Shown: positions 25,571-34,491, numbered from the stretch's first letter. The stretch is 64,000 bases of DNA from JAPOPJ01 sp964538885 (GCA_964538885.1 CAZIHR010000018.1:11353-75352), one strand, 5' to 3'. The notes: a model not told the origin generated them from the sequence alone. Numbers and translations are program-made.

Positions 25571-25578
25571 CTTTAAAT
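25571..25578 (+). promoter_or_regulatory. TATA box of tRNA-Glu
   Basis: CTTTAAAT centred 29 nt upstream of the first base of tRNA-Glu. Confidence 0.45.
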
Positions 25579-25603
25579 TGAGATTGGGGTTGTTTGTCAT
25601 CAA

Positions 25604-25679
25604 GCTCCTGTGGTGTAGTCCGGCTAAGCATACTGCCCTCTCAAGGCAGTGATCTCGGGTTCAAATCCCGACGGGAGCA
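25604..25679 (+). tRNA. tRNA-Glu (anticodon CTC)
   Basis: The acceptor GCTCCTG pairs with CGGGAGC, discriminator A. The anticodon arm CTGCC/GGCAG encloses CTCTCAA, giving anticodon CTC. The T arm TCGGG/CCCGA has loop TTCAAAT. No intron, and CCA is not encoded, unlike the other two tRNAs in the window. Confidence 0.94.
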
Positions 25680-25818
25680 TGTAATTTTTGTAGATGCTCT
25701 CTGTCAATGCACTATAGCAACGCTCGTAAATTAACGTACATCTCAAATCTGTTAAAAGATATACTCGTGAGAATTTTATCAATTTACCGTGAAGATATAA
25801 TAGTAAATAATATTGATA

Positions 25819-25950
25819 ATGGACGTAAATGAAAAAGATCTATTTTACGGGTCAATTAACACATGGTGTGAAAATAAAATTTCAGCCAAACACAAGTATC
25901 GCGCGCATACAACGCTTGGAAAAAAAAGGAAACAGTTCCTAAAGCAATAA
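25819..25950 (+). CDS. MicroORF, 43 aa, basic
   Basis: Forty-three codons (MDVNEKDLFYGS start, KKRKQFLKQ end), strongly basic at the C-terminus. Its TAA overlaps the ATG of the next microORF (TAATG). I do not recognise it. It may be one half of a frameshifted small gene, or a relic. It lies in a 487-bp interval between tRNA-Glu and the next long gene. Confidence 0.3.
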   Translation: MDVNEKDLFYGSINTWCENKISAKHKYRAHTTLGKKRKQFLKQ

Positions 25951-26099
25951 TGAGGCTGCTTACATGCATACAAAGAAAACAAGGTTATAGGCAGAAACAA
26001 ATCATTAAGAATCTAAACACACCGCAGAGAACAACACACAGGTGGCTGAAAAACATTCAAAGCTATGGACTCAGAAGAAGACATGACATGCAACTGTGA
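25950..26099 (+). CDS. MicroORF, 49 aa, helix-turn-helix-like
   Basis: Forty-nine codons. The segment QGYRQKQIIKNLNTPQRTTH followed by RWLKNIQSYGL reads like the HTH of transposases and small regulators (Y/R-Q-x-I-x-x-x-L-x-x-x-x-R-T-V-x-R-W). It overlaps the preceding microORF by TAATG. It could be a genuine small DNA-binding protein or the remnant of a transposase N-terminus. Confidence 0.38.
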   Translation: MRLLTCIQRKQGYRQKQIIKNLNTPQRTTHRWLKNIQSYGLRRRHDMQL

Positions 26100-26166
26100 A
26101 TCCCTTCTTTTATGATTCTCGATAATGTTGACCTGCTTTAAATAGAAGTTATTTCGGGTCTCTGTT

Positions 26167-26715
26167 ATGGAGTATCTTACCAAATACCCCAAGACCGTGT
26201 CCTTTCTTGATGGACTACGACACCGAATCAATATTGACTGCACGGGCGTGGAGCAACTTCATGTAGTGGTAAGAAAGAGCTTTGACGAACTTGTTGGGAT
26301 CCTCGCATCTGAAGGATTTACAAAAGTCAAGTTTGAACACCGGCAACCAAACCAAATAGGACATGGTATGAACCTCAAACTGAAAAAACCATGGGAGATG
26401 CATGTACGAATGGTTGACCTCAAGAAAGGACTTGTTGGGATCCATGCAGAAGTGGAGGTATCGCGAGACTATCTACAACATCTCTTCTCACAAAGAACAC
26501 CTGTGGTATATGAGATTGAAACAATACTCAAGAAATATCATGTAGATTATGATATATGGCATGGCAAGATCAAAAAGAACGTTAATGCAATAATTGACAA
26601 TTATAGGGTCAAACTTACAACTCCGGCCCTTCCTGTCTTTGCGTGGAAACCAATGCTGTTTGTGATCTCTACAGTGGGAATCTTTTATGCTTGGAAGTAC
26701 CTGACTACTATCTGA
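26167..26715 (+). CDS. Uncharacterised protein with C-terminal membrane anchor
   Basis: 182 residues: a soluble alpha/beta domain (DGLRHRINIDCTGVEQLHVV, GFTKVKFEHRQP, WEMHVRMVDLKKGLVGIHAEVE) followed by one transmembrane helix at the C-terminus (about 162-178, MLFVISTVGIFYAWKYL). This tail-anchored layout places the domain in the cytosol at the membrane. Family not recognised. It is convergent with the next gene with a 1-bp gap. Confidence 0.65.
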   Translation: MEYLTKYPKTVSFLDGLRHRINIDCTGVEQLHVVVRKSFDELVGILASEGFTKVKFEHRQPNQIGHGMNLKLKKPWEMHVRMVDLKKGLVGIHAEVEVSRDYLQHLFSQRTPVVYEIETILKKYHVDYDIWHGKIKKNVNAIIDNYRVKLTTPALPVFAWKPMLFVISTVGIFYAWKYLTTI

Positions 26716-26716
26716 G

Positions 26717-27157
26717 TCACACACCAGTTGTTTCTTCCTTTGTCAGCTCAAGAAACACTTTGTCACCCACACTTAGCCCCATGTTTTTGTATTCATGTAT
26801 GTCTAGCTTGAGTTGGGTGATTCCTCCCTGCATTCCAGGCAATCCTCCTCCTGAGAACATCCTGTTGAGATCTTTCATCATGTCGTTCATGTTGGTAAAC
26901 CCCATGACCTTTGGACTGTCAAACATTGAGGGTGGAATATTGGTATTCTCTTTTAGGTCCTTGATCGATGACAGTGATACCACCACATATGGCAGGCCGT
27001 CTGGCGCGGCATCAATACTTCGTACGACAAACTCTTTTTTCATTACTTTTTGTCTAATATCTTCACTTATAATTTTAATTTCTGGACATTTTACACCTGC
27101 TAGAGACGGTTTTAGTACTCTAGGTGGGATTCTGTGACTCGGATTCTGCGATTCCAA
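26717..27157 (-). CDS. Uncharacterised protein overlapping cofE, 146 aa
   Basis: Soluble protein with beta-rich ends and a Met/Gly-rich middle (FTNMNDMMKDLNRMFSGGGL). The C-terminus GLSVGDKVFLELTKEE looks like a small barrel strand pair. Its start lies 38 bp inside the 3' end of cofE, so it is almost certainly co-transcribed with it. No family recognised. Confidence 0.6.
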   Translation of the reverse strand: MESQNPSHRIPPRVLKPSLAGVKCPEIKIISEDIRQKVMKKEFVVRSIDAAPDGLPYVVVSLSSIKDLKENTNIPPSMFDSPKVMGFTNMNDMMKDLNRMFSGGGLPGMQGGITQLKLDIHEYKNMGLSVGDKVFLELTKEETTGV

Positions 27158-27968
27158 TGGTTTGTAATTCCATCTTCTGGCCGATTTGATCTTTTGCTTG
27201 TTCTTGCTCTGAGAGACTCCTTACGTATACGCACCGTTCTGGTGTGATTGCAGTCTCATTTCTATTGATCTTCCTGCTAGTCAACATCGCCCCTGAATTA
27301 CTCACTATTGCAAAGGGTCTTGACTCAGAACCCTCACCCATCATGAGATTGGCAATGGTTGCTATACTGTCTGCCACAGCCTGAGATGTCACCTTGAGCA
27401 TATTCCCGTCAAGATCTCTTTCTGCCCTCATATCTCGTACTGGCTCAATTCCCGCACACGCCACGGCGACCCCTGATGTCCCTGTCCTTGCTGGCATCAA
27501 TCTGCTGTCTACAAGCACCACCCCAACGTGTATTTTGAATTCCAGAAAGACTTTTCTGTGTATTTGTTCTGCTACTAGGTGAGGATCCTCAGGATAAAGT
27601 ATCATCGCGTCTCTTTTTGCATTTGACTTGTCTATGCCTGCATTTGGTGCCATGATGCCTCCTGTTGACGCCATGACAAATCCTGCAATACCTCCAAAGA
27701 TGTGATCAGATTCTCTTAGTATAATTTCTGCAACTTTGGCATCTAGTTGAAATTTTTTTGATAGTATGTTGCTTTGAGTGGTTGTTTTTACATCTGTCAT
27801 CCTGATTATTCTTCCTTGAGAGTTTGACACAAATTTTGTTGAAATTACTAGTATGTCGCCGTCATTGAGCACTGTGTGATTATTTTGCAGTGTATCCAAA
27901 AGCGTCTTGAAGAGATCAAATCTGCCCTCTTTTTTTTCAATGTGTAGTGGATTTACTGTCAAATACAT
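27120..27968 (-). CDS. cofE: Coenzyme F420-0:L-glutamate ligase
   Basis: CofE adds gamma-linked glutamates to F420-0, using GTP. The 282 residues contain the family motifs NDGDILVISTKFVSNSQGR, GIMAPNAGIDKSN, YPEDPHLVAE, HVGVVLVDSRLMPARTGTSG-type core and GVAVACAGIEP. The last 30 residues exceed the usual archaeal CofE length of about 250. It supports a deazaflavin cofactor in this organism and gives context to the F420-type protein at 22.8-23.1 kb. Divergent from leuC. Confidence 0.93.
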   Translation of the reverse strand: MYLTVNPLHIEKKEGRFDLFKTLLDTLQNNHTVLNDGDILVISTKFVSNSQGRIIRMTDVKTTTQSNILSKKFQLDAKVAEIILRESDHIFGGIAGFVMASTGGIMAPNAGIDKSNAKRDAMILYPEDPHLVAEQIHRKVFLEFKIHVGVVLVDSRLMPARTGTSGVAVACAGIEPVRDMRAERDLDGNMLKVTSQAVADSIATIANLMMGEGSESRPFAIVSNSGAMLTSRKINRNETAITPERCVYVRSLSEQEQAKDQIGQKMELQTIGIAESESQNPT

Positions 27969-28041
27969 GATTATATTGGCTTGGTCTTTCTTTTTTATTG
28001 TTCTGAAAAGATTTTAATCTACAATACTGGTTTTGTCGATC

Positions 28042-29313
28042 ATGAATATAGTAGAAAAGATTCTTGCGCGGGCATCCAACAAAAATCGAGTTTCCCCCGG
28101 AGACGTAATATTTGCAAACGTAGATAAGGTAATGGTTCATGATGTGTCGGGCCCTGGCGTCATCAAAGTATTTGACAAGTTAAAGAAACGGGGCATAAAT
28201 GTAGACAGATTGTGGGATCCTACTAAGGTGTGGGTTGCCGAAGATCATTTTGTACCTTCTGCTGAAAAGATCTCGGCTGAGAATATAGTAAAACTACAAA
28301 ACTTTACCAAAAACTATGGAATCGAAAAGCACTTCAAGTATGGCATGGGCCAGTATGGGATATGTCATACACTCTCACATGAGGAAGCTATGGTAATGCC
28401 TGGTGATGTCTATGTGGGTGGTGACTCTCATACAAACACCACTGGTGCACTTGGGGCATTTGCGTGTGGTCTTGGACATACGGATATAGCATATGTACTG
28501 CTCAATGGTAATATCTGGTTCAGAGTTCCAGAGACTCTATATTTTCAGCTTAACGGGAAACTACCTAATCATGTAATGGCAAAGGATCTCATATTGAAGA
28601 TCATAGGAGATATAGGGACAGACGGTGCTGCATACAAGACTATGCAATTTGGAGGAACTGGAATCCGTGATATGTCGGTGGAAGGGCGGCTGACCTTGTG
28701 TAACATGACTACGGAGGCAGGTGCTAAAAATGGTATAGTTGAGCCCGACCAGAAAGTGATTGACTATTTGTCATATCGTGGTGCCAAGTACATGTGTGTC
28801 GTAACAGGAGATGATGATGCTGATTACTCCAAAGTGTTTGAGTATGAGGGTGATGAAATGGAACCTATGGTGGCAAAACCATTCTCACCAGAAAATACCA
28901 CTGTTGCAAGAGAAGCACCGCTAGTTGAGCTGGACAAGTCTTACATAGGCTCATGTACTGGTGCTAAATACGAAGATCTGGAAGCTGCGGCCCGCATCCT
29001 CAAAGGAAGAAGAGTACGAATCAGAACAGAGATACTTCCTGCAGCAGTTTCAATTTATCGACGAGCAATGGAGGATGGTCTACTGCGGATCTTTTTAGAT
29101 GCAGGAGCTACGGTGGGCCCTCCTACGTGTGGAGCGTGTTGTGGTGCACATATGGGTGTACTTGCTGAAGGTGAAGTATGTATCAGTACCACCAACAGAA
29201 ACTTTCCTGGACGAATGGGACATATTGACTCGCAGACGTATCTCTCATCCCCCTTAGTTGCTGCAGCATCTGCTGTCACTGGCAAAATTACAGACCCGAG
29301 GGATCTTGATTGA
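28042..29313 (+). CDS. leuC: 3-isopropylmalate dehydratase large subunit, archaeal type
   Basis: Aconitase-superfamily large subunit for leucine biosynthesis (2- to 3-isopropylmalate). The 424-residue length, the GGDSHTNTTGALGAFACGLG loop and the 4Fe-4S cysteines (GSCTG near residue 305; CGACCG near 365) are all present. The length and sequence style are of the archaeal/HACN group, which also includes homoaconitases, so substrate is not certain. A TTG at 28033 is in frame, but a TATA-like TTTTAAT about 28 nt upstream favours ATG 28042. First gene of leuC-leuD-leuC-leuD. Confidence 0.88.
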   Translation: MNIVEKILARASNKNRVSPGDVIFANVDKVMVHDVSGPGVIKVFDKLKKRGINVDRLWDPTKVWVAEDHFVPSAEKISAENIVKLQNFTKNYGIEKHFKYGMGQYGICHTLSHEEAMVMPGDVYVGGDSHTNTTGALGAFACGLGHTDIAYVLLNGNIWFRVPETLYFQLNGKLPNHVMAKDLILKIIGDIGTDGAAYKTMQFGGTGIRDMSVEGRLTLCNMTTEAGAKNGIVEPDQKVIDYLSYRGAKYMCVVTGDDDADYSKVFEYEGDEMEPMVAKPFSPENTTVAREAPLVELDKSYIGSCTGAKYEDLEAAARILKGRRVRIRTEILPAAVSIYRRAMEDGLLRIFLDAGATVGPPTCGACCGAHMGVLAEGEVCISTTNRNFPGRMGHIDSQTYLSSPLVAAASAVTGKITDPRDLD

Positions 29314-29801
29314 AAGGACGCGCCATAAAATATGAAAGGGATAACATCGACACAGATGTCATAATTCCAGGTCAGTATCTTAAGGTTCATGATTATGCTG
29401 AACTTGCAGAGCATGCTATGGAAGGACTCGATCCAAATTTTCACTCCAAAGTACGGGAGGGTGATTTTGTGGTAGCTGGCAGGAACTTTGGGTGTGGCTC
29501 ATCACGAGAGCATGCACCCATTGCATTGTCGCATTCTGGAATAAAGGCAGTACTTGCGCTGTCTTTTGCAAGAATATTCTACAGAAATGCAGTGGACGGT
29601 GCATTTCTACTTCCAATTGAGATTGATCAGAATGGATACTCTGCAATATCTGATGGTGATGATCTTGAACTTGATCTTGCTTCAAATATAGTACTCAACA
29701 TTACCAAAAATCAGACTTACAAAATCAAACCATTCCCAGATATAATTGGCAAGATAATCGCCGCAGGCGGACTATTTGAATACAAGCCAGACGGGGATTG
29801 A
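29310..29801 (+). CDS. leuD: 3-isopropylmalate dehydratase small subunit, archaeal type
   Basis: 163 residues, swivelling domain partner of the preceding large subunit. It has the short archaeal form: NIDTDVIIPGQYL at the N-terminus, the FGCGSSREHAP loop and LPIEID. Its TTG start overlaps the leuC TGA (TTGA), showing translational coupling and defining the pair. Confidence 0.9.
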   Translation: MKGRAIKYERDNIDTDVIIPGQYLKVHDYAELAEHAMEGLDPNFHSKVREGDFVVAGRNFGCGSSREHAPIALSHSGIKAVLALSFARIFYRNAVDGAFLLPIEIDQNGYSAISDGDDLELDLASNIVLNITKNQTYKIKPFPDIIGKIIAAGGLFEYKPDGD

Positions 29802-29802
29802 G

Positions 29803-31218
29803 ATGGGAAAGACCCTTTTTGAGAAGATTTGGGATGCACATGTGGTGGTTGGTAAGCAGGATGGCCCCTCCCTAATTTACATCGACAGGCACCTAATTCA
29901 CGAGGTGACATCCCCCCAAGCATTTGATGGACTACGTATGAATGACAGACAAGTGAGGCGGCCAGATCTGACTATTGCAACAGTAGATCACAACGTACCC
30001 ACATCAAATCGCAAACTCCCCATATTGGATCAGATATCTGCTGTACAGATTCAGACCTTGAAAAAAAACTGTGAGGACTTTGGCATTCAATTGTTTGATG
30101 TACATAGTCCTAATCAGGGAATCGTACATGTTATTGGGCCTCAGCTCGGAATCACACTGCCCGGTACTACAATAGTGTGTGGTGACAGCCACACATCAAC
30201 TCATGGTGCCTTTGGTGCACTTGCGTTTGGAATAGGTACCAGCGAGGTAGAACATGTGCTTGCATTACAGACATTGTGGTTGGAAAAACCAAAATCCTTT
30301 GAGATCCGAATGGAAGGAAAACGCAGGAATCCACATGCAGTGACTGCAAAGGACATGATACTGTCACTTATCAGGAAGATTGGCACGGCGGGAGGTACAG
30401 GCTCTGTTTTTGAGTATCGGGGTCAAGCAATATCTGATCTTTCCATGGAACAACGCATGACAATATGTAATATGTCGATTGAGGCCGGTGCTCGTGCGGG
30501 TTTGGTGGCTCCTGATGAAAAAACATTTGCATATCTACGTGGGCAGAAATATACTCCAAAGAACTATGAATCTCTGGTGGATTGTTGGAAGGAGACACTT
30601 GTAACTGATGGGAGCGCACATTATGATAAGAGTTACATGATGAATGTGGATGAGATTGCGCCTCAAGTAAGCTGGGGGACGAGTCCTAGTATGACCTGCG
30701 ACGTGACAGATTACATTCCTACACCTGAAGACTTTTCTGGCGGTGATGATGGCCAAAAGAAAAGCGCACAAAGGGCACTTGAATATATGGAACTTGAATC
30801 GGGTATGGCAATAACTGATATCTTTATTGATAGGGTATTCATAGGCTCTTGCACCAACGCACGCCTTGAGGATTTGGTTGAGGCATCGCTGGCGATAAAG
30901 GGTAGAAAAGTTGCTCATGATGTGAGGGCTATGGTGGTACCAGGTTCTCAGATGGTAAAAAGGCAGGCCGAAGAGATGCATCTTGATAAGATCTTTATCG
31001 ATGCTGGCTTTGAGTGGAGAGAGTCTGGATGTAGTATGTGTCTTGGAATGAATCCAGATATACTTACATCCGGAGAGAGATGTGCAAGCACCTCAAACAG
31101 GAATTTTGAGGGCAGGCAGGGCACCGGTGGTAGAACTCATTTGGTGAGTCCGGTGATGGCTGCCGCGGCTGCAATTGAGGGACATTTTGTGGATGTAAGA
31201 TCCATGGATCTGAACTGA
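29803..31218 (+). CDS. leuC: 3-isopropylmalate dehydratase large subunit, bacterial type
   Basis: 471 residues beginning MGKTLFEKIWDAHVV, the standard start of bacterial LeuC, with GDSHTSTHGAFGALAFGIGTSEVEHV, GSCTNARLEDL and the cluster cysteines in SGCSMCLGMNPD. Compared with the upstream large subunit it is about 47 residues longer and clearly of another subfamily. The ATG follows the preceding leuD stop by one base, behind GGGGATTGAG, so all four genes are one transcription unit. Probably acquired from bacteria. Confidence 0.93.
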   Translation: MGKTLFEKIWDAHVVVGKQDGPSLIYIDRHLIHEVTSPQAFDGLRMNDRQVRRPDLTIATVDHNVPTSNRKLPILDQISAVQIQTLKKNCEDFGIQLFDVHSPNQGIVHVIGPQLGITLPGTTIVCGDSHTSTHGAFGALAFGIGTSEVEHVLALQTLWLEKPKSFEIRMEGKRRNPHAVTAKDMILSLIRKIGTAGGTGSVFEYRGQAISDLSMEQRMTICNMSIEAGARAGLVAPDEKTFAYLRGQKYTPKNYESLVDCWKETLVTDGSAHYDKSYMMNVDEIAPQVSWGTSPSMTCDVTDYIPTPEDFSGGDDGQKKSAQRALEYMELESGMAITDIFIDRVFIGSCTNARLEDLVEASLAIKGRKVAHDVRAMVVPGSQMVKRQAEEMHLDKIFIDAGFEWRESGCSMCLGMNPDILTSGERCASTSNRNFEGRQGTGGRTHLVSPVMAAAAAIEGHFVDVRSMDLN

Positions 31219-31219
31219 C

Positions 31220-31804
31220 ATGAAGCCGTTTACGAAAATCAAGAGTATAGTTACCCCGCTTGGCAAGACAAATGTGGATACTGATCAGATAGTTCCAAAA
31301 CAGTTCCTCAAACTTGTCCAAAAATCTGGATTTGGCAAGTATCTATTTTATGACTGGCGGTATGATGACAGAGAGCATCCAAAGCCAGATTTTATACTAA
31401 ATGATCCGCGATACAAAAACTCGAAGATACTTGTTGCAGGTGATAACTTTGGGTGCGGCTCTAGTCGCGAACATGCTGTGTGGGCACTTGCCGACCATGG
31501 TTTTTCCGTGGTTATTGCTCCTTCTTTTGCGGACATATTTTACAGCAACTGTTTCAAGAATGGGGTACTGCCAGTGCGTCTGAATCGGGAATCCGTAGGC
31601 ATGCTACTCTCCGAACATGAAGAGGTGGAGGTGGATCTGTCTACTCAAACAATTAGAACTAGTTCAGGACGGATCCAGTTTGAGCTAGACTATCATAGGA
31701 AGAAGATCCTACTAGAAGGACTAGACGACATAGCCCAAACACTACAGTTTGAGGCGCAGATCACAGAGTTTGAGCAACAGTCCGACGTTCCATCTGTCTT
31801 GTGA
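31220..31804 (+). CDS. leuD: 3-isopropylmalate dehydratase small subunit, bacterial type
   Basis: 194 residues, the long bacterial LeuD: PFTKIKSIVTPLGKTNVDTDQIVPKQFLK (N-terminal region), YDWRYDD, FGCGSSREHAVWAL and NGVLPV. It starts one base after the bacterial-type leuC and must be its partner. The 3' end overlaps the convergent nucleotidyltransferase gene by 44 bp. Confidence 0.93.
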   Translation: MKPFTKIKSIVTPLGKTNVDTDQIVPKQFLKLVQKSGFGKYLFYDWRYDDREHPKPDFILNDPRYKNSKILVAGDNFGCGSSREHAVWALADHGFSVVIAPSFADIFYSNCFKNGVLPVRLNRESVGMLLSEHEEVEVDLSTQTIRTSSGRIQFELDYHRKKILLEGLDDIAQTLQFEAQITEFEQQSDVPSVL

Positions 31805-32501
31805 TTTTTTGGACAATTCTTTTGTTCCGTTCCAGTATTACAGGTGACTCGGCATCTATCCAATCTGTATTGCCTATATCAAAGGCACAGACTTTACCTT
31901 CATCTGCAAGTGGCTCTAGAATGTCATATGACAGGTTAACTGCATCAACTCTTTTTTCCTTAATTCTATCTAGTATCTTTTTTTGTAGCATGTATATGCC
32001 GAGGCATTCGGACATTTGAAGATTAATCTTGGGTTTTTCTTTGAATTGTCTGATCATGCCGTCTTTTACCACTGCAAATCCTGTCTCTTCCTTTCTTCTT
32101 GTTCGTGTGGCGATGCAAGCTATGCTCTTTTTTTGTCTAAAATAATTCCTCATTGCACTCAGATCTATAGCACACAGATTGTCTACAAACCACAACACGA
32201 ATCCTGTCTCTCCTACCAGTTTTTTCTCAGCGCAAAGTATGTCTCTACCAGTACCGCGCCCAGTATCTTGAACAAATACAATCTTTTCTGTGCGGTTTTT
32301 GTAATAGTTTTTAATCTGCCCTCCCATTCCCCCAAAGTTTGCTACTATAACAATCTCACTGACAAAGTTGAATGTATTGATGTATTTTGTGATGTGATCT
32401 ATTAGTGGTCTTCCGTTTATGGGGATCATTGCTTTTGGGAAATAATCCGTATATGGTCTTCCACGGGTTCCTATGCCGCCTGCTAAGATTACTACCTTCA
32501 C
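31761..32501 (-). CDS. Sugar-phosphate nucleotidyltransferase (NTP_transferase family)
   Basis: 246 residues with the pyrophosphorylase signature ILAGGIGTRGRPYTDYFPKAMIP at the N-terminus (GG-x-GTR-x-x-P-x-T and K-x-M-x-P) and FVDNL where sugar-nucleotide enzymes carry the D-x-D-like metal site. It would make an NDP-sugar for glycans or lipids. No hexapeptide acyltransferase domain follows. It ends the rpoD-rpl18e-rpl13-rps9 strand run with a 3-bp gap to rps9. Confidence 0.82.
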   Translation of the reverse strand: MKVVILAGGIGTRGRPYTDYFPKAMIPINGRPLIDHITKYINTFNFVSEIVIVANFGGMGGQIKNYYKNRTEKIVFVQDTGRGTGRDILCAEKKLVGETGFVLWFVDNLCAIDLSAMRNYFRQKKSIACIATRTRRKEETGFAVVKDGMIRQFKEKPKINLQMSECLGIYMLQKKILDRIKEKRVDAVNLSYDILEPLADEGKVCAFDIGNTDWIDAESPVILERNKRIVQKITRQMERRTVAQTL

Positions 32502-32504
32502 GAC

Positions 32505-32954
32505 CTAACGATATGATTTTTGCTTTCTTCTTCTTGCGCCGGGTCCGCCAAACTTCTTTGGTTCCTTTCTTCTTGCGTCCCCACTTATCAGATATTTGTC
32601 AAACTCTGAAATTCTGTTTCGCAGATCACGTCTAGATGCCTTTGGCAACGGGTGATCTTTTGGTTCTTTTTTTGATTTTGTCCACCCTGTAAGTGCCCTT
32701 GCAATGCCTGTAGCTGCAGCACTGGCTTGTCCCATGTATCCGCCACCTCTTACCCTCACTGATATGTCTATTTTGTCTCTAATTTCTCCTACAATCTCAA
32801 GTGGTGCCAACATCACTTCTCTCGCGGTTTCTTGTGGAATCATCTCTACTGGAATGTTGTTTATTCTTACCTTTCCCTTACCTTTTGTGATGTAGACATG
32901 TGCACTGGCAGTCTTTCGTGTTGCAAAGTAAATCTCAGTCTTTGGTGTAGTCAT
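32505..32954 (-). CDS. rps9: Ribosomal protein S9 (uS9)
   Basis: 149 residues with uS9 features: TRKTASAHVYITKGKGKVRINN near the N-terminus, VRGGGYMGQASAAATGIARAL in the centre, and the basic tail ending GARRRKQKSYR that reaches the P-site tRNA. It overlaps the L13 stop by ATGA. The rpoN and rpoK genes that commonly follow in archaea are not here. Confidence 0.97.
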   Translation of the reverse strand: MTTPKTEIYFATRKTASAHVYITKGKGKVRINNIPVEMIPQETAREVMLAPLEIVGEIRDKIDISVRVRGGGYMGQASAAATGIARALTGWTKSKKEPKDHPLPKASRRDLRNRISEFDKYLISGDARRKEPKKFGGPGARRRKQKSYR

Positions 32955-33457
32955 TCAGTCCACCCAACAGTCCTGCTTAGATCCGCCATTGTGGTATAAT
33001 TTGCGGATGCTCTGGTAATCTTTGCCTTTTCAAATTGAATCTTCTTAAATGCGTGTAATTCCTTAGGGGAGCCAATGTATGTTCTGAGTCTCTTGTGGGC
33101 TGCCATGCCTGATGGCTTTTTTCTTGGCAGCATACCGCGGATCATCCTCTTCATGATTGTATCTGGTCTTCTGGGATGAAAGGGTCCGTGTTTTGGATTT
33201 AGAATACTTGCAATCTCCAAAAAATCTCTATATTCTTTGATTATTGCTGAGCGTGTTCCACTGATCATAATTTTCTCACAGTTGACAATTGAGACTCTGT
33301 TATCCTGTAGTAGCAATTTTGCAACGTGTGTAGCAAGTCTTCCTGCAATATGATTTGTGGCATCAACTACTATGGGACTGTTGACTTTCATCGGGGGTAT
33401 GTCTTCTGATTGTTTGGTATGTTCTATGACATCATTTGTATCTTGACTGTAGGTCAT
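32951..33457 (-). CDS. rpl13: Ribosomal protein L13 (uL13)
   Basis: uL13 motifs: VVDATNHIAGRLATHVAKLLL, KHGPFHPRRPDTI and MLPRKKPSGMAAHKRLRTYIG. The frame is open to an ATG at 33514 inside rpl18e, but ATG 33457 (MTYSQDTND) lies just after the rpl18e stop and gives 168 residues, closer to usual. An even shorter form from Met-Lys-Val-Asn-Ser (33391) is possible. Confidence 0.95.
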   Translation of the reverse strand: MTYSQDTNDVIEHTKQSEDIPPMKVNSPIVVDATNHIAGRLATHVAKLLLQDNRVSIVNCEKIMISGTRSAIIKEYRDFLEIASILNPKHGPFHPRRPDTIMKRMIRGMLPRKKPSGMAAHKRLRTYIGSPKELHAFKKIQFEKAKITRASANYTTMADLSRTVGWTE

Positions 33458-33470
33458 GGTGACACTTTGA

Positions 33471-33818
33471 TTATCCAAGTAGTATGACCTCCTTTCCTGT
33501 GGGATTTCGCTCAATCATCTCAGAATGATCTATAACTGTGCCTCCCCTTTCAAGTATCTTTGATGCGGCAGTGTTTGAGATTGAAAATGAGTAAAGTGTA
33601 ATTTTGTGTGACATGTTACCTGTGCCCAAAACCTTACCTGGAAAAACTACTGTGTCGTTATCCTTTGTTAGTTTGTCGATCTTGTACAAGTTGATGTTAC
33701 GTCTTGCAATGGATGGTTTTTGTGCATATTCTGCAAGCTTTGACCATATTGGGGCTTTGTTTGTAATTGATGCTTTTTTGAGATCCTTTACAATGCGTAA
33801 AACTATCTGGTTGGCCAT
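33471..33818 (-). CDS. rpl18e: Ribosomal protein L18e (eL18)
   Basis: 115 residues. The eL18 core is visible: WSKLAEYAQKPSIARRNINLYKI, TVVFPGKVLGTGNMSHKITLY and ASKILERGG. It is found in archaea and eukaryotes only. It sits between rpoD and rpl13 in the standard archaeal order. Confidence 0.96.
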   Translation of the reverse strand: MANQIVLRIVKDLKKASITNKAPIWSKLAEYAQKPSIARRNINLYKIDKLTKDNDTVVFPGKVLGTGNMSHKITLYSFSISNTAASKILERGGTVIDHSEMIERNPTGKEVILLG

Positions 33819-33852
33819 GTGATTATTGCGATTTAAAACCCAAATATAATGT

Positions 33853-34491
33853 CTATGCTTGAATGGCCTCTATGGTGTCTTTGAATTCTGCAATTCTGTC
33901 ACTGAGCTCGGCAATTCCTGCTTGAATGATCTGTTCTGGATCAAGTGCCCCTGTAGATTCCACTGTGAGTATCCGTTCGTCATCGTTGTCTGTCTCTGTC
34001 AGGGTTGCTATATTCGACGAGTTCCATTTGGCATGTTCAGTGCCCCTTCCAAGTCTTGCATAGCATTCTGCCTTAACTCTTTGACCTGGTGCCATCTGTA
34101 CAATCGGAATTCTGTCTGAAACGGGTTTTACTGTGTCGTCTTCTGATGTTAGATCGCTTGACATGACGGTCTTTACAACGTCAGACTCTCCTGAATCCAA
34201 GACTAGCATTATTTTACAGTTGGAGCAACCTGCCTTGCTTTGGCATTGGCATTTTACCTGCTCATTGTATTCACCTGGCATTGTTTTTAGGGGAATCAAT
34301 CCAAGTCTATGTGCTAGTCCTTCATCGGGAAATATTGATGTGTTTTCAATAATATCTACGGTGTCAATTGCAAAGATGGGAATGCCGTTGAGGCATACGC
34401 GCCTGAGAGCATTTGCATATTGTAGTGGAATGTCTTTGATCTTTACAGAGATCTTTTTGTTGTCTTTATTGATAACTTCTAGAGAAGGCAA
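33853..34491 (-). CDS. rpoD: RNA polymerase subunit D (Rpo3)
   Basis: Assembly-platform subunit, homologue of Rpb3/alpha. 212 residues with the dimerisation motif PLQYANALRRVCLNGIPIFAID and FPDEGLAHRLGLIPL. A Cys loop C-x-C-x5-C-x2-C (CQCQSKAGCSNC, about 80-91) resembles the zinc loop of Rpb3. The protein is too short for the extra ferredoxin-like Fe-S domain found in some archaeal D subunits, so that domain is probably absent. First gene of the ribosomal run, with a TATA box 30 nt upstream. Confidence 0.96.
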   Translation of the reverse strand: MPSLEVINKDNKKISVKIKDIPLQYANALRRVCLNGIPIFAIDTVDIIENTSIFPDEGLAHRLGLIPLKTMPGEYNEQVKCQCQSKAGCSNCKIMLVLDSGESDVVKTVMSSDLTSEDDTVKPVSDRIPIVQMAPGQRVKAECYARLGRGTEHAKWNSSNIATLTETDNDDERILTVESTGALDPEQIIQAGIAELSDRIAEFKDTIEAIQA

